Assembly (NCBI RefSeq): GCF_012927245.1
Contig: NZ_JABBGE010000006.1
Coordinates: 62,001 to 126,000, forward strand
Direction: 5' to 3'
DNA: 64,000 nucleotides
From: Streptomyces sp. R302
GTDB taxonomy: Bacteria; Actinomycetota; Actinomycetes; Streptomycetales; Streptomycetaceae
Shown: in pieces, positions 8,359 to 17,446 of the stretch
Numbering within the stretch: position 1 is the stretch's first letter
Layout: each line of letters starts with the position of its first letter
The notes under the pieces: generated by a model
Databases searched by the model: none
What the model was told of the DNA's origin: nothing
The model's input: only the letters and a program-made list of their open reading frames with translations
Program-made: the position numbers and the translations under genes

Positions 8359-9372
8359 TTGAGCGAGCAGCGCCCGACCCTGGCCGTCATCGCCGCGGAA
8401 GCGGGGGTTTCCCAGGCCACCGTGTCCAAGGTGATCAACGGCCGCTCCGATGTCGCCCCCTCGACCCGCCAACGGATCGAGGGCCTGCTCCAGGCTCACC
8501 ACTACCTCCCGCCCGGCCGGCAGGGCAGAGGCCGCAGATCGGGACTCGTCGACCTGATCATCGGCGGTCTGGACAGCGCGTGGGCGGTGGAGATACTCCG
8601 CGGCGTCGAGGCCGAGTGCGCCCAGCGGAGCGTCGCCACCGTCGTGTCGCTCGTCCCGCCTGGCGAGGCCGCGCCCTCCGGCTGGACCGCGCTGCCGGCC
8701 CGGCACCACAGCGACGGCGTCATTCTCGTCACCGCCTCGGTCACCCACGCCCAGCGTGCCCAGGTCGAGCGGACCGGGGCGGCGCTGGTCGTCATCGACC
8801 CGATCGACCTGCCGGGCAACGGCGTGCCGAGCGTCGGGGCGACCAACTGGGCCGGCGGCCTCTCCGCCACCGAGCACCTGCTGGAGCTGGGGCATCGCCG
8901 GATCGCCGCGATCGGCGGACGCAAGGAGATGCTCTGCAGCCAGGCCCGCATCGACGGATACCGGGCCGCCCTGGAGCGGGCCGGGATCGAGGTCGACCGC
9001 GACCTGATCCGGTTCGGCGACTTCCAGCACGAGGGCGGCTTCCGCTGCGCCCAGGAGCTGCTCGCCCTCCCCGAACCGCCCACCGCCGTCTTCGCGGGCA
9101 GCGACCAGCAGGCGATGGGCGTCTACGAAGCCGCCCGGCAGGGTGGCCTGAGCATCCCGCGGGACCTCAGCGTGGTCGGCTTCGACGACCTGCCGATGTG
9201 CGACTGGCTGTCGCCGCCGCTGACGACGGTGCGCCAGCCGCTGGAGGAGATGGGCCGGGTCGCCGCCCGCACCCTGTTCCAGCTCATGGACGGCCAGCCC
9301 CTGGTCAGCCCCCGGATGGAGCTCTCGACCGAACTCAAGGTCCGGGTCTCCACCGCCCCGCCTCGTCCCTAG
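8359..9372 (+). CDS. LacI-family regulator of the xylan genes (BxlR-like)
   Basis: A 337-residue repressor. I start it at TTG 8359, preceded by GAGGAGAGAAG, because the helix-turn-helix then lies at residues 5-30 (LAVIAAEAGVSQATVSKVIN) as in the family; an upstream extension would be abnormal. The ligand domain shows SDGVILV, NWAGGLSATEHLLELGHRRIA and the terminal VVGFDDLPMCDWLSPPLTTVRQP. It probably senses xylobiose or a similar sugar and binds the CGAAA repeats at 8164, 8308 and 10967. It is divergent from the transporter operon and is followed by the GH43-like gene and xlnA. Confidence 0.9.
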   Translation: MSEQRPTLAVIAAEAGVSQATVSKVINGRSDVAPSTRQRIEGLLQAHHYLPPGRQGRGRRSGLVDLIIGGLDSAWAVEILRGVEAECAQRSVATVVSLVPPGEAAPSGWTALPARHHSDGVILVTASVTHAQRAQVERTGAALVVIDPIDLPGNGVPSVGATNWAGGLSATEHLLELGHRRIAAIGGRKEMLCSQARIDGYRAALERAGIEVDRDLIRFGDFQHEGGFRCAQELLALPEPPTAVFAGSDQQAMGVYEAARQGGLSIPRDLSVVGFDDLPMCDWLSPPLTTVRQPLEEMGRVAARTLFQLMDGQPLVSPRMELSTELKVRVSTAPPRP

Positions 9373-9381
9373 GAGGATCCC

Positions 9382-9564
9382 TTGTACGAGCCCTGGCGCG
9401 CCCCCCTCCCGCCCCCGTCCGGGCGTGGCGCCTCCGCTCTCCACACGCCGGTACGCCCTCCGGCCGGCCGCGCGCCGTCCGTGCCGGTCGGCCTCGCACC
9501 CGGTCCCGTCCCCGTCCTCGCCCTCACCCGCGTCCTCGCCCCCGGCCCCGCCCCCGCCCCATGA
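9382..9564 (+). CDS. Short proline-rich open frame before GH43
   Basis: TTG at 9382 has an excellent AGGAGG nine bases upstream (9371-9376), and the 60-codon frame ends in an ATGA overlap with the next gene at 9561. The product is Pro/Ala/Val-rich with no recognisable domain. The strong ribosome site suggests that the original GH43 gene began here and that its N-terminal catalytic part was lost by rearrangement; the present frame would then be debris. It could instead be a translated leader. Low confidence as a true protein. Confidence 0.25.
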   Translation: MYEPWRAPLPPPSGRGASALHTPVRPPAGRAPSVPVGLAPGPVPVLALTRVLAPGPAPAP

Positions 9565-10883
9565 GCCCGCCCTTCGGTGACCCCGTACCGTCCGGGTTCC
9601 ACAGCCGCGGTCTCGTGCACTGGCGGCGCCTCGGCTCCGCGCTCGACCGGCCGTCCCAGCTCGACCTCGACGGGTGCGCGCCCTCACGCGGTCTCTTCGC
9701 TGCCACGATCAGACACCATGACGGGGTGTTCCCTCTCGTCTGCACGCTGATGGACGGGCCCGGCCGCTTCGTCGTCACGGCCACCGACCCGGCGGGGCCG
9801 TGGTCGGAGCCGCGGTGGCTGGAGGGCGAGGGCTTCGACCCGTCCTTGTTCTTCGACGAAGGGAGCGACGGCGAGGGCGAGGGCAACGGCGAGGGCGGCG
9901 ACCGCGGCGGTGACGGCGGCGGTCGGGCCTGGTTCCTCCCCCGCGAGCGGCGGCTCACGGGCCCCGAGTACGTCCTGTGGTCGGGGAGCCGGGCGGGCAC
10001 GCGCTGGGTGGAGGCCCCGCACCTGTACAAGGTCGACGGCTCCTGTCTCCTGCTCACCGCGGAGGGCGGCACCGAGGCGGACCACAGCGTGGTGGCCGCC
10101 CGCGCCCGTCACGTGACGGGCCCGTACGAGGGCGTCCCCGGCAACCCCGTGCCGCCGCCCGCCACGGGCCCGGTCGCCTGCACCGGGCACGCCGACCTCG
10201 TCCGGACCCCGGACGGCGACTGGCGGGCCGTCCTCCTGGGCGTCCGCCGGGGCTCCGCGATCGGCCGCGAGACCTTCCTCGCCAGGGTGACCTGGAGCGA
10301 CGGCCGGCCGGTCTTCTCCCCTGCCGGCCGCACCGGCCCCCGTACCCACCCCCGTCTCCACGACGACTTCGCCGCCCTCTCCGCGGACCGGAGCACCCTG
10401 CGTACCCCACGCACCCCGTTCCGGACCACCGGCGACGGCGGGCTCCGGCTCCGTCCCGAACGGCTCGGCGGACGCGGCACCCCGTCCCTGCTGGTCCGGC
10501 CCCAGGAGCAGCCCGCCTGCGACGTGTCCACCGCGCTGCCCTTCACGCCCGCGGCGCCGTACGAACAGGCCGGCCTCGCCGTCGTCCTGGACGACGACGC
10601 CCGTCTCCTCCCCCGCACGGCGGAAGGACTCACCCTCCGCCGCGGGCCCGAGGTGCTCGCCCGCGCCGACCTCGCCCCAGGCGGCGTCTGGCGGGAACTG
10701 GCCACCGTCGAATCCGGCTTCCTCGCCCCGCGGTTCACCAGCGTCCAGGTCGGCCTCTACGCCACCTCCGACGGCCACCCGTCCGCCGACAGCGCCCGTT
10801 TCACGCGGTTCGACCTCACGTATCCGCCTACGCGCCCGCATCCGCGTCCGCATCCGCGTCCGCGGAATTCGTCGGACTGTTAG
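9561..10883 (+). CDS. Degenerate GH43-like protein (N-terminal catalytic block missing)
   Basis: A 440-codon frame related to GH43 beta-xylosidases/arabinofuranosidases. GFHSRGLVHWRRLGSALDRPSQLDL matches the family, but the block that normally lies between PGFHPDPS and HSRDLVHW, about 30 residues holding the general-base Asp, is absent. GFDPSLFF (second Asp) and EAPHLYKVDG (acid Glu) remain. A Gly/Glu/Asp low-complexity run (near residues 95-118) replaces a conserved strand region, and the tail ends in an Arg-Pro-His repeat. A C-terminal beta-sandwich (LHDDFAAL to FTRFDLTYP) is intact. It is either a pseudoenzyme or a pseudogene. No signal peptide is seen. Confidence 0.65.
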   Translation: MSPPFGDPVPSGFHSRGLVHWRRLGSALDRPSQLDLDGCAPSRGLFAATIRHHDGVFPLVCTLMDGPGRFVVTATDPAGPWSEPRWLEGEGFDPSLFFDEGSDGEGEGNGEGGDRGGDGGGRAWFLPRERRLTGPEYVLWSGSRAGTRWVEAPHLYKVDGSCLLLTAEGGTEADHSVVAARARHVTGPYEGVPGNPVPPPATGPVACTGHADLVRTPDGDWRAVLLGVRRGSAIGRETFLARVTWSDGRPVFSPAGRTGPRTHPRLHDDFAALSADRSTLRTPRTPFRTTGDGGLRLRPERLGGRGTPSLLVRPQEQPACDVSTALPFTPAAPYEQAGLAVVLDDDARLLPRTAEGLTLRRGPEVLARADLAPGGVWRELATVESGFLAPRFTSVQVGLYATSDGHPSADSARFTRFDLTYPPTRPHPRPHPRPRNSSDC

Positions 10884-10966
10884 CGACGTCACCGGACGGC
10901 GCATTCGCGGCCATTTCCGCCGCCGGGGCATTCAAGCCGCTCCTGGATTTCGCGTGCCTTCCGCAG

Positions 10967-11041
10967 CGAAATCTTTCGACTTCCCGGGGACTTCGAAACA
11001 TCCTCGAAACCGTTGACATGCTCCTGTCGCATTTCCACACT
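10967..11041 (+). promoter_or_regulatory. xlnA promoter and CGAAA operators
   Basis: The 323-base gap before xlnA contains CGAAA-TC-TTTCG (10967-10978), two further TCGAAAC elements (10993 and 11004), and TTGACA (11013-11018) with a weak -10 CACACT (11036-11041) 17 bases on. The same operator type lies at 8164, so xlnA probably belongs to the same regulon. Confidence 0.55.
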
Positions 11042-11206
11042 GATTCCTGAGGCGGCTCGACTTCTTCGCCGCCGCACCACGGTGCCGGTCTCGAATTCTT
11101 CGCACCCCGGCGGCATGCGCGTTTTCCCATGGGCATCGACGCCGCGGACGGAGATTCCTTCCGCCGTTTCCGCAACATTCTCGATTCACCTCCTGGAGGC
11201 CCAGCC

Positions 11207-12661
11207 ATGCGTTCACCCACTCGTTCCCCTTCCAGCGTCCGCCGGAGAATCGGCGGCCTGGGCGCGGCGCTGATCGTCGGCGTCCTCGGCTCCGCCGCCG
11301 TACTGGTCGCACCGTCGGCCTCGCAGGCCGCCGAGACCACGCTCGGCAAAGCGGCGGCGCAGAGCGGCCGGTACTTCGGCACCGCCATCGCCTCGGGCCG
11401 GCTCGGCGACTCGACGTACACGACGATCGCGAACCGCGAGTTCAACATGGTGACGGCCGAGAACGAGATGAAGATCGACGCCACCGAGCCGCAGCGGGGG
11501 CAGTTCAACTTCACCGCCGGCGACCGCGTCTACAACTGGGCGGTGCAGAACGGCAAGCAGGTGCGCGGCCACACCCTGGCCTGGCACTCGCAGCAGCCCG
11601 GCTGGATGCAGGCACTCGAGGGCAGCACGCTGCGCCAGGCGATGATCAACCACATCAACGGCGTGATGGGCCACTACAAGGGCAAGATCGCCCAGTGGGA
11701 CGTCGTGAACGAGGCCTTCGAGGACGGCACTTCGGGCGCCCGGCGCAACTCCAACCTGCAGCGCAGCGGCAACGACTGGATCGAGGTCGCCTTCCGCACC
11801 GCGCGCGCCGCCGACCCGGCCGCCAAGCTCTGCTACAACGACTACAACACCGACAACTGGACCTGGGCCAAGACCCAGGCCGTGTACGCCATGGTCAAGG
11901 ACTTCAAGCAGCGCGGCGTTCCCATCGACTGCGTCGGCTTCCAGTCGCACTTCAACAACGGCAGCCCCTACAACAGCAACTTCCGCACCACCCTCCAGAG
12001 CTTCGCCGCCCTCGGCGTCGACGTGGCCGTCACCGAACTCGACATCCAGGGCGCCTCGGGCACCACCTACGCCAACGTCACCAACGACTGCCTCGCCGTC
12101 CCGCGCTGCCTCGGCATCACCGTCTGGGGGGTGCGCGACACCGACTCCTGGCGGGCCGAGCACACGCCGCTGCTGTTCAACGGCGACGGCAGCAAGAAGC
12201 CGGCCTACACCTCCGTCCTCAACGCGCTCAACGCCGTCTCCCCCAACCCCAACCCGACCCCCACGCCGACTCCGTCCCCCGGCTCCGGCCAGATCAAGGG
12301 CGTCGCCTCCGGCCGCTGCCTGGACGTGCCCGGCGCCGTCACCACCGACGGCACGCAGGTCCAGTTGTGGGACTGCAACGGCCGCACCAACCAGCAGTGG
12401 ACCTACACCGCCGCGGGCGAGCTCAGGGTCTACGGCGACAAGTGCCTGGACGCCGCCGGCACCGCCAACGGCACCAAGGTGCAGATCTACAGCTGCTGGG
12501 GCGGTGACAACCAGAAGTGGCGGCTCGGATCCGACGGATCCATCGTCGGAGTCCAGTCCGGGCTCTGCCTCGACGCCGCCGCCAACGGCACCGCGAACGG
12601 CACCCTGATCCAGCTCTACTCCTGCTGGAACGGCACCAACCAACGCTGGACCCGCGGCTGA
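11207..12661 (+). CDS. xlnA: Secreted GH10 endo-xylanase with CBM13 (XlnA type)
   Basis: A 484-residue enzyme close in layout to xylanase A of S. lividans. Signal peptide residues 1-42 (SQAAE cleavage zone), GH10 barrel about 43-345 with acid/base Glu169 (WDVVNEAF) and nucleophile Glu277 (VTELDIQ), a Pro/Thr linker near 350-362, and a C-terminal ricin-type trefoil CBM13 with three GRCLDV/DKCLDA/GLCLDA repeats, each with a QxW motif. The ATG at 11207 has CCTGGAGG upstream; an in-frame upstream start would leave a leader outside the signal peptide. It cuts xylan outside the cell and feeds the importer at 5022-8126. A strong terminator follows. Confidence 0.95.
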   Translation: MRSPTRSPSSVRRRIGGLGAALIVGVLGSAAVLVAPSASQAAETTLGKAAAQSGRYFGTAIASGRLGDSTYTTIANREFNMVTAENEMKIDATEPQRGQFNFTAGDRVYNWAVQNGKQVRGHTLAWHSQQPGWMQALEGSTLRQAMINHINGVMGHYKGKIAQWDVVNEAFEDGTSGARRNSNLQRSGNDWIEVAFRTARAADPAAKLCYNDYNTDNWTWAKTQAVYAMVKDFKQRGVPIDCVGFQSHFNNGSPYNSNFRTTLQSFAALGVDVAVTELDIQGASGTTYANVTNDCLAVPRCLGITVWGVRDTDSWRAEHTPLLFNGDGSKKPAYTSVLNALNAVSPNPNPTPTPTPSPGSGQIKGVASGRCLDVPGAVTTDGTQVQLWDCNGRTNQQWTYTAAGELRVYGDKCLDAAGTANGTKVQIYSCWGGDNQKWRLGSDGSIVGVQSGLCLDAAANGTANGTLIQLYSCWNGTNQRWTRG

Positions 12662-12687
12662 CCGTAGCCGTGACACCTCGCACCAGG

Positions 12688-12718
12688 GAGGGGAGCCAGG
12701 ATGGTCCTGGCTCCCCTC
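12688..12718. terminator. Bidirectional terminator between xlnA and araD
   Basis: A perfect 14-base-pair stem (12688-12701 with 12705-12718) and a three-base loop lie 27 bases after xlnA and 8 bases beyond the araD stop on the other strand. It probably serves both convergent genes. Confidence 0.85.
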
Positions 12719-12725
12719 GGCGCGG

Positions 12726-13439
12726 TCACGCGGAGGAAGGGTTGCCGTAGTAGGCATCCGGCCCGTGCTTGCGTGTGAAGTGGCGGTCCAGGAGGTGCTG
12801 CGGGGGTTCGACCGGGCCCAGGGCGAGGGTGCGGAGGGCCATCTCGGCCACCGCCTCGCAGATGATGGCGTGCTCCAGGGACGAGGTGGCGTCGGCGCCC
12901 CAGGTGAAGGGCCCGTGGTGGGCGACCAGGGCGCCGGGGACCTCCCTGGCCCGGGTGTCGTCACGGTCCAGCAGGTCCACGATGACCTGGCCGGTGTTGT
13001 ACTCGTAGTCCGTGGCGCACTGCTCGGGCGTGAGGGCGGCGGTGACGGGGACGGGCCCGTTGAAGGTGTCCGCGTGGGTCGTGCCGAGCACCGGGATCGG
13101 CCGCCGGGCCTGGGCGAAGGCGACGGCGTGGGTGGAGTGCGTGTGGGTCACGCCTCCGATCGAGGGGAAGGCCAGGTAGAGGCTCCGGTGCGTCTCCGTG
13201 TCGGTGGACGGGCGCAGCCGGCCCTCCACCACGCTCCCGTCGGCCAGCGCGACGACGACGAGGTCCTCCTCGGTGAGGACGTCGTAGGTCACGCCCGAGG
13301 GCTTGATCACGAAGACGCCGGCCTCCCGGTCCACTCCGCTCACGTTCCCCCAGGTGAGGGTGGCGAGACCGGCTCGGGGAATGCGGAGGTTGGCCTCCAG
13401 CACCTCTCGGCGCAGTTCCTTGGACACGGCGGTGCTCAC
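12726..13439 (-). CDS. araD: L-ribulose-5-phosphate 4-epimerase
   Basis: A 237-residue class II aldolase/epimerase. It converts L-ribulose 5-phosphate to D-xylulose 5-phosphate, the last step of arabinose catabolism. Seen are LTWGNVSGVD (phosphate-binding region), IKPSGV, the zinc ligands in THTHSTHAV, and a C-terminal HHGPFTWG. The GTG at 13439 with AAGGGAG upstream is chosen because it gives the usual family N-terminus; the open frame extends further but without homology. It is the last gene of araB-araA-araD. Confidence 0.93.
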   Translation of the reverse strand: MSTAVSKELRREVLEANLRIPRAGLATLTWGNVSGVDREAGVFVIKPSGVTYDVLTEEDLVVVALADGSVVEGRLRPSTDTETHRSLYLAFPSIGGVTHTHSTHAVAFAQARRPIPVLGTTHADTFNGPVPVTAALTPEQCATDYEYNTGQVIVDLLDRDDTRAREVPGALVAHHGPFTWGADATSSLEHAIICEAVAEMALRTLALGPVEPPQHLLDRHFTRKHGPDAYYGNPSSA

Positions 13440-13465
13440 GGAGGACTCCCTTCCGGTGGGCGCGG

Positions 13466-14974
13466 TCACAGGCTCTGGGCCAGACGGTGGTACGCCTGGT
13501 TCCAGCGCAGCTCGCGCGTGAAGCGCCGGACGGTGGTGTCCTCGTCGATGACGGCGAGTTCGGTCCGCAGCATCTCGGCGAGGTCGTCGATCTCCTCGCC
13601 GACGAGCGCGGTGGTCAGGACGGTGTGGTGGGGCGCTCCGGCCGTCAGCCATGCCTCGGTGGAGGTACGCAGGTCGGGGCGGGGCCGCCAGACGGCTCGG
13701 GCGACGGGGAGCCGGGGCAGCGGCTCGGGCGGGGCGACGACGTCGATGCGGTTGGCGACGAGGCGGAACCGGTCCCCCATGTCGGCGAGACCGACGACGA
13801 CGGCCTGACCGGGATCCGCGTCGAAGACGAGGCGGACCGGGTCCTCGCGTCCGCCGATGCCGAGCGGATGGATCTCGCAGCTGGGCGTCGCCGTCGTGAG
13901 CGAGGGGCAGACCTCCAGCATGTGGGCGCCGAGGATGAGCTCCTGACCGGGCGTCAGGTCGTAGGTGTAGTCCTCCATGAAGGAGGTGCCACCGGGCAGG
14001 CCGTACGCCATCGCCTTCAGCGTGCGCAGCAGGGTGGAGGTCTTCCAGTCCCCTTCGCCGCCGAAGCCGTACCCGTCCGCCATCAGGCGCTGCACGGCGA
14101 GCCCGGGCAGCTGGCGCAGGCCCCCGAGGTCCTCGAAGTTGGTGGTGAACGCGCGGAACCCGCCTTCCGTGAGGAAGGTGCGCAGCCCGGCTTCGACGCG
14201 GGCGGCGTAGCGCAGGGAGTCGTGGCGCTCGCCGCCGGGCCGCAGCTCGGGGGCGAGGGCGTAGAGGTCCTGGTACTCCTTGACGAGGGAGGTGACGGTG
14301 GACTCGTCAGCGGCGTCGACCGCGGCGACGAGGTCGTTGACGCCGTAGGTGTTGACCGAGACGCCGAACCGCAGCTGGGCCTCGACCTTGTCGCCCTCGG
14401 TGACGGCGACGTCGCGCATGTTGTCGCCGAACCGGGCCAGTCTGAGGGTGGTGAGTTCGGCGCGGCCGACGGCGGCGCGGGCCCATCCGGCGACGCGGTC
14501 GACGACGTCGGGCGTGGTGACGTGGCCGGCCACGGTCTTGCGCGGGACGCCGAGGCGGGTCTGGACGAAGCCGAACTCGCGGTCGCCGTGGGCGGCCTGG
14601 TTCAGGTTCATGAAGTCCATGTCGATGGTGGACCAGGGCAGTTCGCGGTTGGCCTGGGTGTGCAGGTGGAGCAGGGGTTTGCGCAGGGCGTCGAGGCCGG
14701 CGATCCACATCTTGGCCGGGGAGAAGGTGTGCATCCAGGCGATCAGGCCGATGCAGCGGTCGTCGGCGTTGGCCTCCAGGCAGATCGCGCGGATGGCGGC
14801 CGCGTCGGTGAGGACCGGCTTCCACACCAGGCGGACGGTCATCCGGGGCTGCCCGGCGAGGGTGTCGCAGAGGGCGCGGGACTGGTCGGCGACCTGGGCC
14901 AGGGTGTCGTCGCCGTAGAGGGCCTGGCTGCCGGTGAGGAACCAGATCTCACGGTCGGGCGGGGCGAGCGTCAT
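13466..14974 (-). CDS. araA: L-arabinose isomerase
   Basis: A 502-residue cytoplasmic enzyme interconverting L-arabinose and L-ribulose. Family blocks: EIWFLTGSQALYGDDTL at the N-terminus, LIAWMHTFSPAKMWI, RELPWSTIDMDFMNLNQAAHGDREFG, and DGYGFGGEGDWKTS, which holds metal-binding and catalytic residues (Glu in GEGDW), plus the ligand His in MEDYTYDL...GAHMLEVCPS. The start ATG at 14974 follows GAGGAG. It sits between araB and araD in one operon, with about 46 bases to araB and 26 to araD. Confidence 0.95.
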   Translation of the reverse strand: MTLAPPDREIWFLTGSQALYGDDTLAQVADQSRALCDTLAGQPRMTVRLVWKPVLTDAAAIRAICLEANADDRCIGLIAWMHTFSPAKMWIAGLDALRKPLLHLHTQANRELPWSTIDMDFMNLNQAAHGDREFGFVQTRLGVPRKTVAGHVTTPDVVDRVAGWARAAVGRAELTTLRLARFGDNMRDVAVTEGDKVEAQLRFGVSVNTYGVNDLVAAVDAADESTVTSLVKEYQDLYALAPELRPGGERHDSLRYAARVEAGLRTFLTEGGFRAFTTNFEDLGGLRQLPGLAVQRLMADGYGFGGEGDWKTSTLLRTLKAMAYGLPGGTSFMEDYTYDLTPGQELILGAHMLEVCPSLTTATPSCEIHPLGIGGREDPVRLVFDADPGQAVVVGLADMGDRFRLVANRIDVVAPPEPLPRLPVARAVWRPRPDLRTSTEAWLTAGAPHHTVLTTALVGEEIDDLAEMLRTELAVIDEDTTVRRFTRELRWNQAYHRLAQSL

Positions 14975-15020
14975 GTCGGGTGTGCTCCTCGAAGGTGCTG
15001 GGGCGGGGAGGTCGGGTCGG

Positions 15021-16727
15021 TCAGCCGGTGGTAGCGGCGTGTGCGGTGTTGCGGATACGTCGCAGGCGGTGCAGGAGGAGGTCGGCGCCGGTGCCGAAGT
15101 GCTCGTGCAGGGCCCGGTACTCGCCGAACAGCGCGTCGTAGGCATCCGCCCGCGCGGGGTCGGGCAGGTACGCGTGGCGCTGGACGCCGCCCATGACGGC
15201 GGCGGCGGAGCGGACGTCGGGGTGGGCGCCGGCGGCGACGGCGGCGTGGATGGCCGAGCCGAGGGCCGGCCCCTGTTCGGAGGTGCCGAGGGAGACGGGG
15301 CGGCGGAGCACGTCGGCGTGGATCTGCATGAGGAGCGCGTTCTTCTTCAGGCCGCCGGTGACGATGAACTCCTCGACGGGGATTCCCCCGGCCTCGAAGC
15401 CCTCGACGATCAGCCGGGTGCCGTAGGCGGTGGCTTCGAGCAGGGCCCGGTAGACGTCCTCGGGCCGGGTGTCGAGGGTGAGGCCGGCGATGACGCCGGA
15501 GAGGTGGTGGTCGACCAGGGGGGAGCGGTTGCCGTTCATCCAGTCCAGGGCGACGAGCCCGTGCGCGCCGACCGGCTGGTGCGCGGCCTTGCGGGTCAGG
15601 AGTTCGTGCAGGTCCTCGCCCGACGCCTCGGCCTCGGCGCGGTAGTCGTCCGGGACACCCTGCCGGAGCCACCAGGCGAAGATGTCGCCGACCGCGCTCT
15701 GGCCGGCCTCGTAGCCGTAGGAGCCGGCCACGATGCCGCCGTCGACGACGCCGCAGATGCCGGGGACCTCGGCGAGGGTGGCGGCGTTGAGGACGTGGCA
15801 GGTGGAGGTGCCCATGATGGCGAGCATCCGGCCGTTCTCGACGGCGCCCGCGGCGGGCGCGGCGACGTGGGCGTCGACGTTGCCGACGGCGACGGCGACG
15901 CCCTCCGGGAGGCCGGTCCAGCGGGCGGCCCGGGCGCTCAGTCCGCCGGCCCGGGAGCCCAGGGGCGACAGCGGGTGCTCCAGGCGCGTGGCGGGGAAGT
16001 CGGCGAAGTCCGGGTGGAGCCCGGCGAGGAAGTCCGGCGAGGGGTAGGTGCCGTCCTGGTGGATGCCCTTGTAGCCGGCGGTGCAGGTGTTGCGGGACTC
16101 GGTGCCGGTGAGCTGCCAGACGATCCAGTCGGCCGCCTCGATCCAGCGGGCGCAGGCGGCGTAGACGGCGGGGTCCTCCTCCAGTACCTGGAGGGCCTTC
16201 GCGTACTGCCACTCTGCGGAGATCCTGCCGCCGTACCGCGCGATCCACTTCTCGCCCCGGGCGTGCGCGAGGGCGTTGATGCGGTCGGCCTGCCCCTGGG
16301 CCGCGTGGTGCTTCCACAGTTTGGGCCAGGCGTGCGGGCGGTCGGCCCACTCGGGCGTCAGGGCGAGCGGAGTGCCGTCCGGGGTGGTCGGCAGGACGGT
16401 GCAGGCGGTGAAGTCGGTGGCGATGCCGATGACGTGGGCCGGATCGACACCCGCGTCGGCGAGCGCCCCGGGAACCGCGGTGCGCAGGACGTCGCGCCAG
16501 TCCTCGGGGTGCTGCAGGGCCCAGTCGGGGGGCAGGGGGGCTCCGCCGGAGGGCAGGCGGTCCTCGATGACGGCGTGGCGGTACGCGTGGACCGACGAAC
16601 CGAGTTCGGCGCCGTCCCGGACCCTGACCACGACGGCGCGCCCGGAGAGGGTGCCGAAGTCGACTCCGATGGTGCATGCCTCGGGGTGGTGGCGGACCAC
16701 GGGACCGGGAAGAACGTGTGAGCTCAC
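15021..16727 (-). CDS. araB: Ribulokinase
   Basis: A 568-residue FGGY-family kinase that phosphorylates L-ribulose with ATP. The N-terminal ATP-binding fold is IGVDFGTLSGRAVVV; further blocks are GIATDFTACTVLP, MGTSTCHVL and the family signature region VTGGLKKNALLMQIHADVLRRPV. The GTG at 16727 is preferred because it lies just before the ATPase fold and downstream of the operators; the frame is open far upstream into low-complexity DNA, which is not coding. First gene of the arabinose operon; two palindromes at 16786 and 16865 probably bind the LacI protein encoded at 17447. Confidence 0.94.
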   Translation of the reverse strand: MSSHVLPGPVVRHHPEACTIGVDFGTLSGRAVVVRVRDGAELGSSVHAYRHAVIEDRLPSGGAPLPPDWALQHPEDWRDVLRTAVPGALADAGVDPAHVIGIATDFTACTVLPTTPDGTPLALTPEWADRPHAWPKLWKHHAAQGQADRINALAHARGEKWIARYGGRISAEWQYAKALQVLEEDPAVYAACARWIEAADWIVWQLTGTESRNTCTAGYKGIHQDGTYPSPDFLAGLHPDFADFPATRLEHPLSPLGSRAGGLSARAARWTGLPEGVAVAVGNVDAHVAAPAAGAVENGRMLAIMGTSTCHVLNAATLAEVPGICGVVDGGIVAGSYGYEAGQSAVGDIFAWWLRQGVPDDYRAEAEASGEDLHELLTRKAAHQPVGAHGLVALDWMNGNRSPLVDHHLSGVIAGLTLDTRPEDVYRALLEATAYGTRLIVEGFEAGGIPVEEFIVTGGLKKNALLMQIHADVLRRPVSLGTSEQGPALGSAIHAAVAAGAHPDVRSAAAVMGGVQRHAYLPDPARADAYDALFGEYRALHEHFGTGADLLLHRLRRIRNTAHAATTG

Positions 16728-16785
16728 GATGCGGTCTCTCTCGTCGGGAGCAGGGGCAGGAGCAGGAGCCAGAGGAGCACTCTGA

Positions 16786-16876
16786 TTGTTAACGCTCACA
16801 ATTGAGTTGAACAAGAGCTGGGTGCAGTTCTGTCGAACATCGGGCGAGAAAGAATGCCTCTGAAGTGAGCGCTCAC
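16786..16876 (-). promoter_or_regulatory. Paired LacI-type operators upstream of araB
   Basis: TTGTTAACGCTCACAA (16786-16801, imperfect palindrome) and GTGAGCGCTCAC (16865-16876, perfect) flank a 63-base interval upstream of araB. Two sites at this distance could permit looping. A -10/-35 pair could not be assigned with confidence. Confidence 0.65.
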
Positions 16877-16962
16877 GCGTCGCGCGAAGAGGCCGCCGCC
16901 GCGGCCGCCCCACGGCGGCCCCGGGCGCGCGGCGCCGGAGGGCGAACAGCCGGCGGAAGGAC

Positions 16963-17440
16963 CCTGTCACCGGCCGACAGAAGGCCCCTGCCGCCGGTCC
17001 GGCGGAAGAGCCCGTCACCGGCCGACGGAAGAGCCTGTCACCGGCCGACGCGGCGCCCCGCCACCGGCCCGATCCGGCCGGGAAGCAGGCCCGGAGAGCC
17101 CGACCCGGCCGGAGTCCGCACCCGCCCGACCCCGCCCGACCCGGACCGACGCGGCGGGAGCCCGACCGGAGCCCGGCCCACCCTGGAGGGGCAACCCGGC
17201 CCGGCCGGAGCCCAGCCCGACCCGGCCCGACCTGGCCCGACCTGGCCCGGCCCGACCTGGCCGGAGCCCAGCCCAGCCCGACCCAGCCCCAGCCAACCCG
17301 GCCCAGCCCAGCCCAGCCCCCAACCCCGACCCAGCCGGAGCCCAGCCCAACCCGACCTGGCCCAATCCGGCCCAGCCGGAGCCCGCCCCGACCCGCCCCG
17401 ACCCGCCCCCGCCGGAACGCGGCGGCCGCCGAAGTCGCCC
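16963..17440. repeat. Non-coding low-complexity block between araB and its regulator
   Basis: The 570-base gap has no credible gene. Positions 16963-17050 hold three near copies of a unit CTGTCACCGGCCGACGGAAG. From about 17100 to 17420 the plus strand is a degenerate run of CCCGACC, CCGGCC and CAGCCCAGCC units with almost no T. Long open frames on both strands here (Pro/Arg or Gly-rich) are by-products of that composition. Confidence 0.7.
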
Positions 17441-17446
17441 TTCGCG

